Below are positions 11,123 to 23,900 of a DNA stretch of 64,000 nt, one piece after another. The position numbers and the translations under genes were made by a program. Below the pieces are notes generated by a model. The model was not told the DNA's origin and searched no databases. It saw only the letters and a list, made by a program, of their open reading frames with translations. Location of the stretch: contig CP114492.1 of the NCBI GenBank assembly GCA_027186245.1, positions 6,274,501 to 6,338,500 on the forward strand, written 5' to 3'. This DNA comes from Coriaria nepalensis (taxonomy: Eukaryota; Streptophyta; Magnoliopsida; Cucurbitales; Coriariaceae). Within the stretch, counting starts at the first letter, position 1, and the number at the start of each line of letters is the position of its first letter.

Positions 11123-14100
11123 AATGAATGACTTGAGTTAAGACAAAAAACCAAAATTAGTATTAAAGAATGTCCACTTCTCCATGATCTTTATTCCTCT
11201 TCATTAAAATAGTTTAGCGGCCAATCTGTTCATTGCTTAGAGAAAATTAGTGAAATAAGGTACGTTGGAAGGCCGTACAGTACGTAAAACATGTTGACAT
11301 GGCATACGAAAGATCCTTCCAATGGCATGTTCTCATGTGAGGGTTCCCCCCCCCCCCCCCCCTCTTATCTTTTTTGTCAAGGTAGAGGAACTTAAGGTGT
11401 AGATGTAGAAATTAGATGTGCAGAGTTCCTTAAAATAAATCATAATTATCATTTATGGTAAAATGGTACGAAATGAAAACATCTTCAAGTTGAGAGGAGT
11501 CTTACCAAAAAAGTGAATCAAGTTAGAAATTTACCAAAATGGTACGAAATGCTACTTGCGGTTGTATGAACTTTGTTCGTTAAATTGTAAATGCTCTCTC
11601 TCTTGTTATTGTTATTCATATTATTATTGTTTTTGTTCATTTTTTTAAGCCATGATCCCATAAATTCTGTTGGCTTTAAATCTGGACGCTCTAATTCAAA
11701 TCCTAAGAATTAAAGACAGATGAACATGGAAACTAATCATCAAGTTGCCGAAGTTGGGCCCACCCAGGCAAAAAAAAACAAAAAAAAAACAAAAAGGCAG
11801 TGATGTTGACTAACGGTGCACTAGTGGATGGTAATCGGGGATGGTAGCATTGTGCAACGGGTCGGATCTGTCCCATTGCATGCGGGATCCGATCTCTTGT
11901 ATATGGGTATTTGTTGATTTCAGTAAGATGGATACTCAATCAATTCGAAATAGATAGTAGTACATCTGATCTGTCCCGATCCGTATTGGATTGAAGCGGA
12001 TGGTCGGATACTCAGATCGGGGCAATACATCTCTCTCTCCCTCTTTATTTTCCATGTCTAGAGAGAGAAAGCGAGGAAAGCATGTGCTTTTATACGTAAG
12101 GATTCCACCCTGTGATATGTAGTAGTGGATCGAGACAGTGTCAGGTGGAGGACGGTGGCAATGCCAAAGCTGTATGATATAGGACAGAGAGCAGAGGCAA
12201 GGGTGGAGAGCAGAGGGCGAAGAGCGGAGATATGGTCTTCCTCGGCACAGGCATGCAGCGGCAATAGTGCGAGTCTTCTTCCTTTTATGATTTGCACGGG
12301 TTTCAATTTTTTTTTTAAAGTATATATAATGATACTAACATGTCAGATAATAGATGTATACGTCATCCGACATGTCGGGTATCCGATTTAACTAATTTTT
12401 TTGAATTAATTACGTGACCAGTATCCAATCCAACCGACGGATCGGATCGTATCGGGTATGGATCGTATCGGGTAGATATTGTTCTATGAAAAGCGGTTAT
12501 GATAATTAGGTTTCCGAAACATAAGCCGTTTGCCCTATGTATTTACAAACATTTTTTAGAATTTCTTGCTAAGTAAGGTTCTTAGTTTGATTAATCATAT
12601 CCCACGTCTCCTAGTTCCTTACTCACTTGTTCTTTACTCTCGTACGTCTCTAACTAAAATTTATATAATTTTGAAGTATTTTATAAATATGTTTCTTTTC
12701 TTATATTGTAAAAAATATTGTGAGTTGACTTGTTTTAGAAATATTGCTCTTTTTATATGGTCCAAAACAAATTATAAAAAACCTTTCATGTTGTGTACGA
12801 TCAATGTCTAAGGACTTACATATTTCATTCACTTCAAGTTATAAAATCAAGCTTGAAAAACATTCATCCAAATACATACATACAAACCATATTTTATTTT
12901 ATTTTATTTATTTATAAATATTGCTTTATGATTTTATTTTCTAAACATCAATTGAGGAATTTTGAACTACTCTTAAATATAAAATCTTAACGGTTGAGAT
13001 CACATCATCTTTTTTGGTATCAAATACTAACGTACGTAACTTAATCCTAACCTAGAATTACCTTTTCAATTTCACTAAATATCAGTTCAAAAAATTAAAC
13101 CAAACAAAACTTAAATAATGAGAGAGATTATTGTTATATATATATATATATATATTTTTCAGTTACCTTGTCATGGGAACGTAGGAGAGACAAGAGCGAT
13201 AACAAGTCACTCCATATCCACCCGTCTTTATACCCCATAGTCATCGCCATCACACAATTTAATATCCCCCATAAGACTTATAAGGACATGTCAGAATTGG
13301 AGGGAGCCCTATGCCCTCATCTTTGGGTCAACAATTTGCATTAAAGTGTTAACTAGTTTCTCTGGACATGTTTCTTTTCACTATCATCTACCTATTTATT
13401 CAATCCCATGACCCTTCAATAAATGGTATGAAGCTATCTATCTTGTGAAACAAGTGTTTTCAAAATTTGTTATTCATATGGGCTGTTGTCGATTGATTTT
13501 TGTAATCATCTGCTTCCGGAAGAAATCGAAGAATTTCTTGGGTAATTCTAAGGATTCCCGGGTGGAAAAAGAGAAATGTCTCCTACTTGTACGTAACTCA
13601 ACTAGGAGACAGAAAAATCGGAAAAAAAAGAAAAAAAAAAAAGTGTACATAGCAAAGCAATGTGATTGATATATTATTAAGATGTAATGTGATTGAAGAT
13701 GTAATGTGATTGATGATTCAACCCATGTGATGATGAGAAAAGCCTTATTGGGTAGATCATTTAAATATTCAATCCGCACTGAACTCAACAGGTCAAAGTG
13801 TACGGTCGTATTTGTTTTTCATATACAAAGCAAACAATTAATTCACTATGAAATATGGATCAAAAAACTAAGACATGTTAAGAAAATGATTCGAACTTCT
13901 ATATATAAATATATTTATATATAATTTAATTAAGGATGATCAACAGTGAATTGATCTCATCTAACTCCGATCGGTCGGATCACAATCTAATCTTATATAT
14001 TGTATTTTTTATTTGATCGGATTATATTCATCCGATTAGAATTGTGTCGGATATTCGATCCGACCGAATTTGATTATTATTATTTTTTAAATTTTAATTC

Positions 14101-14973
14101 AAGTAATTCTTTTTTAAGACAAATCATATTTTTCTCAATGAATAAACTTTTTTTCCTTTCAAATCCTTTCGCATACTAACTACTCTTATGGAGTTATTAC
14201 CAGTTTAGTTAGCTCCATCAGTAACTTTTCCTAACTTTTCTTTCCTCCGGTTGGTCGTGTGATTTTGTCTATGATGCTTTGTTATATGGATTTATTTTAA
14301 TAGGCACAGAAACTATAAGATGAAGGTGAGCATTATATTATATGCTAAATTATTGAACAATCATATTCTCTTTGAATATACATGTATATATTAAATTTAA
14401 CGTTCATACTTCATAAAGTTGCTTCAAGGTCAAGCAAGCGAGAAGCTTGATAAACCGCACTTATCTCTAGCTCTACTCAAGGTATGAGATAAGTTGACAA
14501 AAAACATACACATGGAATGAAAATTAAAGCATGTGCTAAGGTCTAAGGGCAATTAATCATAAGATGCTTTGACCCAACTTCATTTATTTACTTTTCTTTC
14601 TCATTTCCTTACAATTCCCATTTGTCTCTATTTTTTTTCTATTTTTTTTTTTATTATTATGCAAGCACGTAATTAAAAATTTATGAAAAAGTTCAATTGG
14701 ATTGATTTGTAAATTCATTTATATTGTTTGGAAACGTTTTTTTTTTTTTTTTTTAAGTACATGAAGTTTTTTTTTGTCCTCAACCCTATTAAAAATAGTG
14801 TTTTATTTAATATTATAATTGAGTTTAGTCATAGAATTATGCGTGAATTTTCTACTTTCTATAGTACCCTACATAGTAGATTTTATAACCAAACGTATAG
14901 AAATATCATTATTATATAATTTTTAATCAAACTTGTTAAAATAGTTTCTTCTATGATAAATTTGACATTGAAT
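11123..14973. other. gene-poor interval with likely DNA-transposon debris
   Basis: No supported gene. A run of C lies at 11346-11362 and a TA run at about 13136-13156. Blocks rich in GGATC and TCGGAT (about 11820-12480 and 13940-14070) contrast with the AT-rich surroundings and look like subterminal sequence of degraded hAT-like elements, but I could not find clean ends. Confidence 0.35.
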
Positions 14974-15149
14974 TGAGAAAATTGGAGAAGCTTGAAGATG
15001 AAAAATTCTAATTTTCAATAACTTCCAAAGAATCAATGGTAGTTGCTTTATACATATCGTTAGTATTAACTTAACTATAATTAGGGAAATCTAATTACTA
15101 ATAATAATATTAACGGCTCTGGTTGATATCAGTTCTAACTATTTCTACA
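14974..15149 (-). repeat. 3' LTR of Copia element A
   Basis: 176 bp, plus-strand tgagaaaat to ctaca. It matches the segment starting at 19782 over about 120 bp with scattered differences. Confidence 0.8.
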
Positions 15150-18100
15150 TCCCCCCTCAAGCAAATGCTTTGAAGAGGTTCAAAACATGCAGCTTGGATA
15201 AGAGATAGGCATGTTGTTTACTTCCCAATGCTTTTGTAAGCAAATCAGCAGGTGGGTCTGTAGTGTGAGAATAGTTTTCAAAACATATAGCTAGTCTTGA
15301 TTGCTCCTTCTTGAATCTTCTCTCTAATCAAATGGCAGTCAATCTCAATATATTTCGTGCGCTCATGAAACATAGTATTGTCAGAGATATGGAGAGTAGA
15401 GATATGGAGAGATGCTTTGTTATCACATAACATGAGAATCGGTTGTGGTAGATGAATGCCTAAGTCTTTGAGTAAAGAAATGATCCAAATGACTTCACAA
15501 GTGGTAGAAGCTATAGGTCTGTACTCTGACTCTGCGAAAGACCTGGAGATGGTACTTTGCTTCTTTGATTTCCATGAAATCAAGGAATCACCCAAAAAAT
15601 GCAGAAACCAGTGTGAGAATTTATACTAAGAGAATAGGTTGTCCAATTTGAATCCGTGTATGCTTGAATGGTCAGATTCTTAGATGAAGACAAAAAGATT
15701 CCTAGACCTGGAGCATTTTTCAAGTACCTGAGGACTCTATATGCAGCTTTTAGGTGAGAAGTCTAAGGCTAGTGCATAAATTGACTTAGCAGATTTACTG
15801 TATAGGTGATATCGGCCTTGTCATAGTAACGTAAATTAATTATCCTATTTACCTTTGATAGACAAAGGATCAAAGAGTAGTTTATCATCCAAGTTCTGAG
15901 CAGTAAGAATATCATACTCATAGGAGGTAAGTTTTGCGTTTTGTTCTAAGGGTGTTAGAACTGGTTTTCCAGTACTAAGACCAGCATTAGTTAGAAGTTC
16001 TATTGTATATTTGCGTTGATTAAGGAAAATTCATTGCTTAGATCTAGCAATCTCAATCCTAATAAAATATTTCAATACTCCCAAGTTCTTAATGTGAATC
16101 TAGTATTTAGGAATTGCTTTAATTCATTCATATCTGACTTGTTCCTGTGATCGCTATATCATCTATATAGACTATTAGTATGATAGAATCCTCATTTTTA
16201 TGTGAAGTAAACAAAGAATAATCAGAATGAGATTGAGTAAAACCTGCATTAATCATAATTGTTGTGAACTTCTCATTTCACTATCTAGAGGCCTACTTCA
16301 CTCCATAGAGAGATCATTTTAGCTTGCAAACTTTTTTTTTTTCTTGTATTGATATGCCTTCTAGTACCTTCATGAATACTTCTTCGTACAAATCTCCTTG
16401 AAGAAAGGCATTGTACACATCCATCTGATATAATGGCCATTGATTCTGTGCAACAAGAGTTAAAACTAGTATGACAATAACCATCTTTGTTATTGGGGAG
16501 AAAGTTTCTGTATGGTCAACTCATTCTATCTGATTATAGCCTTTTGCAACTAAGCTGACTTTATATCTCCCAATTGTACCATCAGATTTCAGTTTAACTT
16601 TGTAAACCTATTTGCAGCTTATAACAGATTTATCAGATGGCAAATCAACAATATCCCATATTTTGTTTCTTTCTAATGCAGTTAATTCTATGTTCATTGC
16701 ATCTTTCCAATTTTCATCTAAACAAGCTTCTTTTTAGGTTCCTTAATGGTTTATATATTAGCTAAGAAAGAATGAAAGGATGGAGAAATACAGAAATGAG
16801 ATACTTGGATAAAGCTGGAGTCTTTGAGCTGGATTGAATATGAGAGATGGCATTGGACCACCAGTAATCATTTCTCCAAGAAGCATGTCTAATAGCCCTA
16901 CCTGATCTACTAGTAATAATATCATTCCCTAATGGATTTTTTGGATCAACATTAGAGTTACTAATATCAGTTACATTATCTATATTGTGCAATATATCTA
17001 TATGAACAGAATCATTCAACTGAAATGAATTATCTTGTATTGCAGGAATTGGACAATTCATTCTTTCATCATTCATATCATGTAAGGGAGAATGAAGTAA
17101 AGCATTATTATCAGTAGGAAAAAGAGTTTTTAAAAAAACAGTAAATGATGGAGTAGAAACATTTAAGAACATAAATTTATCTTCTATAAAGTTAACATCC
17201 CTACTGATGAAAAATTCAGATGTATTCATATTTATCAGTCTATAACCTTTATGTGTTTGAGAGTATCCAAGAAAAACGGATGGTATAGATCTATTAATGA
17301 ATTTGTTATTGTTTACTAAACATGTGGCATAACATAAGCATCAAAAAACTCTTAAATGGTCTAATCTAGGCAGTTTCTTGTAAAGAAGCTCATAGGGTGT
17401 TTTATGATTTAAAGATGAAGTAGGAGTTTTGTTAATGAGATATGTGGAGGTAAGAATACAATCGCCTCAAAATATGTCGGGTTTAGTTATTATGTTGTGG
17501 TATATAAGGACATGAAGACTCATGGATCATGCCTAAAGATGACATTAATGGATTAAAACCTATACTCAAAAACTCAGAAGCATTATCAGATCTAACAGTT
17601 TTGACAATAGCTTGAAATTGAGTTTTCAAGTAATCAATAACAACTTTTAGAACAGATGATTTATTTTGCATTAAAACAGTCCATGTGCCTCTAGTATAAT
17701 CATCTACCATAGTTAGGAAATATCTAGAACCATTATGAGTTGATGTTTTAAAAGGACCCCACAGATCTATATGTATCAATTCAAAAGCCTTTTTTTTTTT
17801 TTTTTGTTTTAGTCATGCTGACACGGAAAGGTTTTCTGCTTTATTTGGCTAAGGGACATATAAAACAATGTGGATGTGAAGAGCTATATGGTATGTGACG
17901 TAAATTTCTGATGTTGGGATATACAGTGTGTTCTAATCTTCTATGCCATAAGTCCATGTCTGTATGAGTAGAGAAAGAAGATAAAGAGACATCATTATGT
18001 GAAAAAGGAAACATTTTATTCATATTAAAGGTAGACAACTCAATTTTGTTACAATCAATCTCATATGATTTTGAATTGAGAACATGTTGTGAACTAGTAT

Positions 18101-18681
18101 TAGGAAAACTAATAGTATTTACAAAACAAATCACATAATTTGATATATTATTAGTAGATAGGTAGTATAAGCCCTGTTTCTCTCTACCAATCCCCAGAAC
18201 CAGTCTAGTCATAAGATCTTGAAATATACTGCAGTGAGGAAAAAAACATACAAAGATGTTATTATCTTTAGATAGTTGAGATACTGATAAGAGATTGTAT
18301 TTGAATGGAGAAACAAAAAGGACATTTTCGAAAGTGATATTTGTAGTTATTTTGACTATTGCAGTATGAGAAGCAGAAGTTGTGGTTCCATTTGGTAGAG
18401 TTATAGATTAAAAGAGCAAAGATTAGGAAGTCCTACAATCAACTAGATTATCAAAATTACATGCCATATGGTTGCTTGCCCCTGTATCTACTATCCGACA
18501 TGTAGAATTTGAGTGCAAAGTTAAAAGACTAACAGATGTACCTACCATATTTGCCATGTGTGTAGATTGAACATAAATGCTCTATGGCTTGTTGATTATC
18601 TTCATGAGTTGTTGAAATTATTCTAGAGTAAAGGATAGTATTGCATTAGATGGAATCTGCTTCTGATGGTAATCAACCTTA

Positions 18682-18857
18682 TTGTGATCTAATAAGTTCT
18701 CTTAGATGGTATAATTGGCACTAGTATTTGGCTTGTAAGGTTTCTTTTCATTATCAAACTTGAATTGTGTTGTGATCTAATAAGTTCTCTTAAATGGTAC
18801 AATTGGCACTAGTATTTGGCTTGTAAGGTTTCTTTTCATTATCAAACTTGAATTGTG
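18682..18857. repeat. 88-bp tandem duplication inside Copia A gag
   Basis: Two adjacent 88-bp copies starting at 18682 and 18770, each opening ttgtgatctaataagttctc, with about two mismatches. 88 is not a multiple of three, so the duplication shifts the gag frame. Confidence 0.85.
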
Positions 18858-19781
18858 TTGGATATCCTACGAGCTTGTAGTAAACATCTTTCTTGTATCC
18901 CTTCTTATGCTAGTAAGAACATTTTAAATTCTTATTATACCTAGAACTAGAACTTGCAGGTGGCTTAGCATGGTTTGAGTAAAATGCAATAGGATTTGCA
19001 TAGTCAGACAAAGGTTGTGGATTGCCTAGCCCCTTTTTTGTTTCATCTTGAGCTAAAGTTGCATATGCCTCATTTACTGATGGCATAGGATCCTTAGCCA
19101 TAATATGTGATCTTAATGCATTATACACCCTTCATTTAAACCCGTCAAGAAAGTAAGAAGTTTATGATTATCCTCCTGATCTTTGAAATTCTCGATTGCT
19201 TCATATGTGCAGCAATTACAACAAAAACATATAGTATGGAGAATTAAAGATTCATATTCATCCCACATTGACTTGAGTTTTGTATAATATACTAATAAGG
19301 AACTTGCATCTTGAGAGATTGAATACATTTGTCTATGTAATGCATATGTTATTGATCCATTGATCTTATTAAACCTTTCTTTTAGGTCTTTCCATACAAT
19401 GCAACATTAGTTGAATAGACTACACCTCCTATCAATTCTTTAGAAACAGAATTCATTATCCAACTTAAAACAACTCCAAATTTCATAATTCTCAAAACTA
19501 GTTAATATGTGAGAAACTGACACATACCTTGTGTATCAGATGGATGGAGGTAGAGAAGATGATCAAAATTGATGTTGAAATTTGAGGCTTGCGATTGAGT
19601 TGGAAATACTAGAGGTGGAATCAGCGTGTCTATTGGAGGAGCTCTCACCATTGAATCAAGGAACAAAGAAGAGAGGAAAAGCGAATTGAAGATGAGAAAT
19701 CAAGAGTAAGATGAAAAGATCGGAGGGGAAGCGAAAGAAAATTAAAAAAAATGGAAAATTTCAAACCATACTATGATACCA

Positions 19782-19903
19782 TGAGAAAATCGGAGAAGCT
19801 TGAAAATGAAAAATTCTAATTTTCATTCACCTGCAAAGAATCAATGGTAGTTGCTTTATACATATCGTAGGACTAATTTAACTATAATTAGGGAAATCTT
19901 ACT
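19782..19903 (-). repeat. 5' LTR of Copia element A, truncated
   Basis: It begins tgagaaaatcgg next to the primer-site remnant and matches the 3' LTR until gggaaatct. The outer 50 or so bases expected from the other copy are missing or unrecognisable. Confidence 0.7.
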
Positions 19904-20946
19904 TTAATATAATTAAAAAATTAAAAAATATAAAAATATAAAAATATAATCCATAAATTTCAGCTAACCTTAATTTCATCCGCAAAATTTAGCTCTCTAG
20001 AATCTACATATTTCAAGTAATTCTAAAAAAAATCATCAAAGTTCAGCTAACCTTTAATAAAATCCATCATTAAGAAGATCAAGAAGCTGTCCATATTTAC
20101 AAAAATCACTTTAGCTCATTATTTTTGAGAAACCAATCAAGTAATTTTTATGCTGGTTTCTCTGCTGGTTCGCTGCTCATATTCGGTCGCTCCTAATTTC
20201 GACGCCATCTCCTCCAAAAAGTTCAAACTTGCATCTGTTGTCTATTAAAAGATATCTAAACAATGTCTCCATGTTTCGTAATACGAAATTTGAAATGCAT
20301 ATTTTATGTATTGAAGGAGAAGTCCACCCTACCAATTATAATTAAGAAAAAGAAAATTCGACAATGAATGTCATTGCCAAATGACTAAACGCGGTGTCGA
20401 ATTGATCAGCGTCCGGAGAAGAGAAGCGAATTCAGCGACTGGAGACGAGCGACGAGGAGGACCCAGGATGTGGATACAAGAAGAAGGGCCAAGATTACAC
20501 GCAAAATCCATAGTTAAATCATGCAATATATATTAATAAATTTTATATTTTTCTATTTTTGTGCAATAATACACCAAGAGGTACGCCGCTTATGACATAA
20601 TTATGGCGATGATTCAATTATATAAGTCGTTAGAGCTATCAAAGAATTAAAAATAAATAAAAATAAAAAAGAAAAAAACACGATAAGTTATCAGAAGTTC
20701 AAAAATCACTTATATATGTAAATGATGGATTCATGTGCTTAATTTGCAGAATAGATGCCAGAATGAATGCATATGTAACAACCATCATGTTCCCCTCCCT
20801 ATCTTTATACTATTTTATCAATTAATGGAATCCGAGGTCAAACTTTGTTTAGGCAAAAAGTCAACATTATGATGAAATTTCAACACAATTTTGATAGGAA
20901 AAAGTTTCGTACCTAATCGAACGGGGAGGTCAGCAAATAGAGGGTA
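19904..20946. other. spacer between Copia A and Copia B
   Basis: Mostly AT-rich. A short GC-richer patch at about 20390-20490 could be a remnant of something coding, but no family is recognised. Confidence 0.3.
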
Positions 20947-23900
20947 TGAAACCTAGAAAAATGGTTCAGTAAGCTTGAGTTAGAAATGGAGAAGAAGGAG
21001 AAGAAGTATGGTGAAAATAAATATTGTATGATTTCATTATTTACTTGAAGGAATACAATCATACTATGTATAGTATATGAAGATTGTTAAGAAAAACGGG
21101 AGCTGTGCGTATAGGGAACAAGGAATAAAGTTACAATAGAAAAATCTGACGTGACATTGCCTAAGCGGAGTTGTGCGTTTAGTGAGGAAAGAACCCAACA
21201 CATGAAACCGTTCCGTTTAATGTATTTCCTTTCTTCTTATGTAATACATCATCGTTTTCCTTTGAATTAAAAACTGTCTATCAGTCAGTATTATGGTTCA
21301 GTGGAAGATCTCAATATGATATAGCCTGTTTCTTTGAGTTCCAAAAAATTAATGAAGAACCAAGGAGAATACAATATCCAGTAACCAAGCATCTAGTATC
21401 TGGACAACCAGCCCAATCAGAGTCCCCGTAAACTTTAATTTGAATTGCAAAAGAGGCAAGGAGAAAAAGGCCTTGGTCAGGAGTGCCCTTCAGGTACTGT
21501 AAAACATTTTGTACACCTTATAAATGTGTATCAATGGGAACTGACATAAATTGACTGAGAGTTTGTAATGCATAACTTATGTCTGGCCTTGTGATTGTTA
21601 GATAAATTAATTTACCTATTAACCTTCTAAAAATGATTGGATCTGGCAGAATAGTACCCTCGTCTTTGTTGAATTTAATATTTTGAACCACATGAATCTT
21701 AATTGGTTTTGCATCAACAAAATTTTCATCTTGCAAAAGGTTAATTGTATACTTCCTTTGACAGATCCGAATTCCTTTCTATAACCTTGCCACCTCATTT
21801 CCTCGAGAATAGTATAGACTCCCTAAATCTTTTATTTTAAACTGAGTTTCGAGAAAAACCTTCAAACTATTAATAGAGGTAGATGATGTACTAGCAAAAT
21901 AGCAGTGAATTGAGATGGTGAAGAGGCTATAATCTACCTTACACTGAGTATAACCAAAAGATATTGGAGACTTAGAGAATTTAGCATACCATTATCTAGA
22001 GGCATGTTTGAGTGCATGTAAATTTTTGGAAAGCTTGCAAACTTGAGATTTTGAGTCTTTATCATAGCCTGGGGTAATTTCATATATACATCCTCGTCTA
22101 GATCGCTATATAAAAAGGTATTTTCCATATCATACTGATGGAGGTGCCAACCATTAATGGAAGATAAAGCTAATAGTCATCTGATTGTGATCATTTTAGA
22201 AACTGGGGAGAAGGTCTCATGATAATTAATTCTTCATATTGAGTGTAGCCTTTGGCTACCAACCTTGCTTTATGCCTTACTAGAGAACCATCTGAATTAA
22301 ATTTAAGTTTGCAAGCCCATTTGCAGCTAACTACTTCCTTTTCATGGTATAGTTGAGTGAGAGTCCAAGTGTTGTTATCCTCCAAGGCTTAAAGTTAGCC
22401 TGCACCCATTAGGGATTCTTAGCTGCTTCCTTATAAGATGTAGGTTCAACCAAGCTTGAAATATAGCTAATGAAAATTTGATAAGAGCTAGAAAACCTAT
22501 CATAAAAAAGATGCTTATAAATAGGATGAGCCTTCTCAGGAAAACTTTTGGATGAAGTTTGGAAGGATAAAGTAGAATGGGAACTACACAATTTTCAGTG
22601 AATGCAGTATACACATAATCTGACAAATGATTGGAAGGCTTTCTAATTCTTTGAGAATATCTTGGTGGTGGTTCTGGAATGGTGGAGATGGTGAAATTTG
22701 TAGAGGTATAGGAGATGAAGTAATATCTGTAGTAATGGGGAGTTTATCAGGTGTTGGTGAGAATGAGGAATGAGTGTTGGAAGTAGGATAGTCATTTTCA
22801 AAGTCTGAATTAGGATAAATAGTAGGTATGGAAGGAAGAGAAGAAGTTGAATGATCCATTGAGAATGATGTATTCCTGTAGGGAGCTCATGTTCAAGAAA
22901 TTGATCTCTAGAAATTATAATGGAATGATCTTTCATGTCTAATAACTTGTATCCTTTGATACCTTGTGGATAGCCACTGAAAATACATTTCCTAGCTCGA
23001 GAATACAACTTTTTTTCGTCCTTTGCATAGTGTAGAAGCAAAATAAAGACAACCAAAAACTTTTAGGGAAAGATTATCTGGTTTTTTCTCTAGAAGAATT
23101 TAATACGGAGACTTGTGTTGCAACAAAGGTGTTGGAGTTTTGTTTATAAAGAAAATTCTTTCCAATAAGTTATAGAGAGACCATATTGAAAACGTAGGGT
23201 TCCTGCTACATAAAGTATGTATTGGTGCTTGCATTCCACTACACTATTTTTCTGTGGGGTTTCTACACATATACATTGATGTATAATTTGTTCTGTTAGG
23301 TAGAAATTAGGCAATAAAAATTCTGCTTCATTATCACTTCTAATGGTTTTGATTTTTAAGCCAAATTAGGTTTCAATATAGGAATAGAAAGATTCGATAC
23401 AATGTTTGACCTATGATTTTTGCTTCAACATATAAACGTGTGTTTCTAGAGTAATCCTCCAATGTAGTTAAGAAATACTTAGTACATTATAATAAGCTAG
23501 TGAATAAGGGCCCCATATGTCACAATAAATCAGGTCAAACTTCTTTTTAGATTTAGAATGATTATTTGGAAAATGATTTTTATAGTGTTTTGCTAAAGGA
23601 TAAATATCACATGAATAATTTTGAGGATAATCAAAAGGAATATTTAATAAATGCAGTATAGATAAAGAGACATGCCCAAACTTGTAATGCCATAATTCAA
23701 CTAAATCAGGTTTAGACAAATGTATAGAAGAATCAGGCAAAACAGAAACATGAACCTTGTTAACTAGGTTGATAATTCTCTAACAAGAGATGATATAGCC
23801 CACTTTTGACTTCACCTTGTTGGAAAATGAAAGACAAGATTCAAGACTTGCTCTCTATTTCCTCAAGAACAGATTTTAGACCAAAACTCAGAAAAAAAAA

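Larger units (their letters stand above)
14974..19903 (-). mobile_element. Ty1/copia retrotransposon A, decayed
   Basis: It is read on the minus strand. The 3' LTR is 14974-15149 and follows a polypurine tract (TTGAGGGGGGA, 15150-15160). The 5' LTR starts at 19782 next to a degenerate tRNA-Met primer site (plus-strand ctatgatacca) and is recognisable to about 19903, then diverges. Coding remnants in order are gag (about 19700-18910), protease region near 18450, GAG-pre-integrase (18212-17841), integrase with DLWGPF and a DDY motif (17779-17483), the integrase-RT linker (17229-16762), a badly broken reverse transcriptase (about 16750-15650), and RNase H (15595-15278, with the [14 protein letters not shown] start seen as [10 protein letters not shown]). 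Frameshifts and stops in every domain show it is not autonomous. Confidence 0.9.

Noticed and set aside
12058..12391. Overlapping open frames of 82-88 codons on both strands
   Set aside because: They lie in a GGATC-rich block that resembles transposon subterminal sequence, with no recognisable protein.
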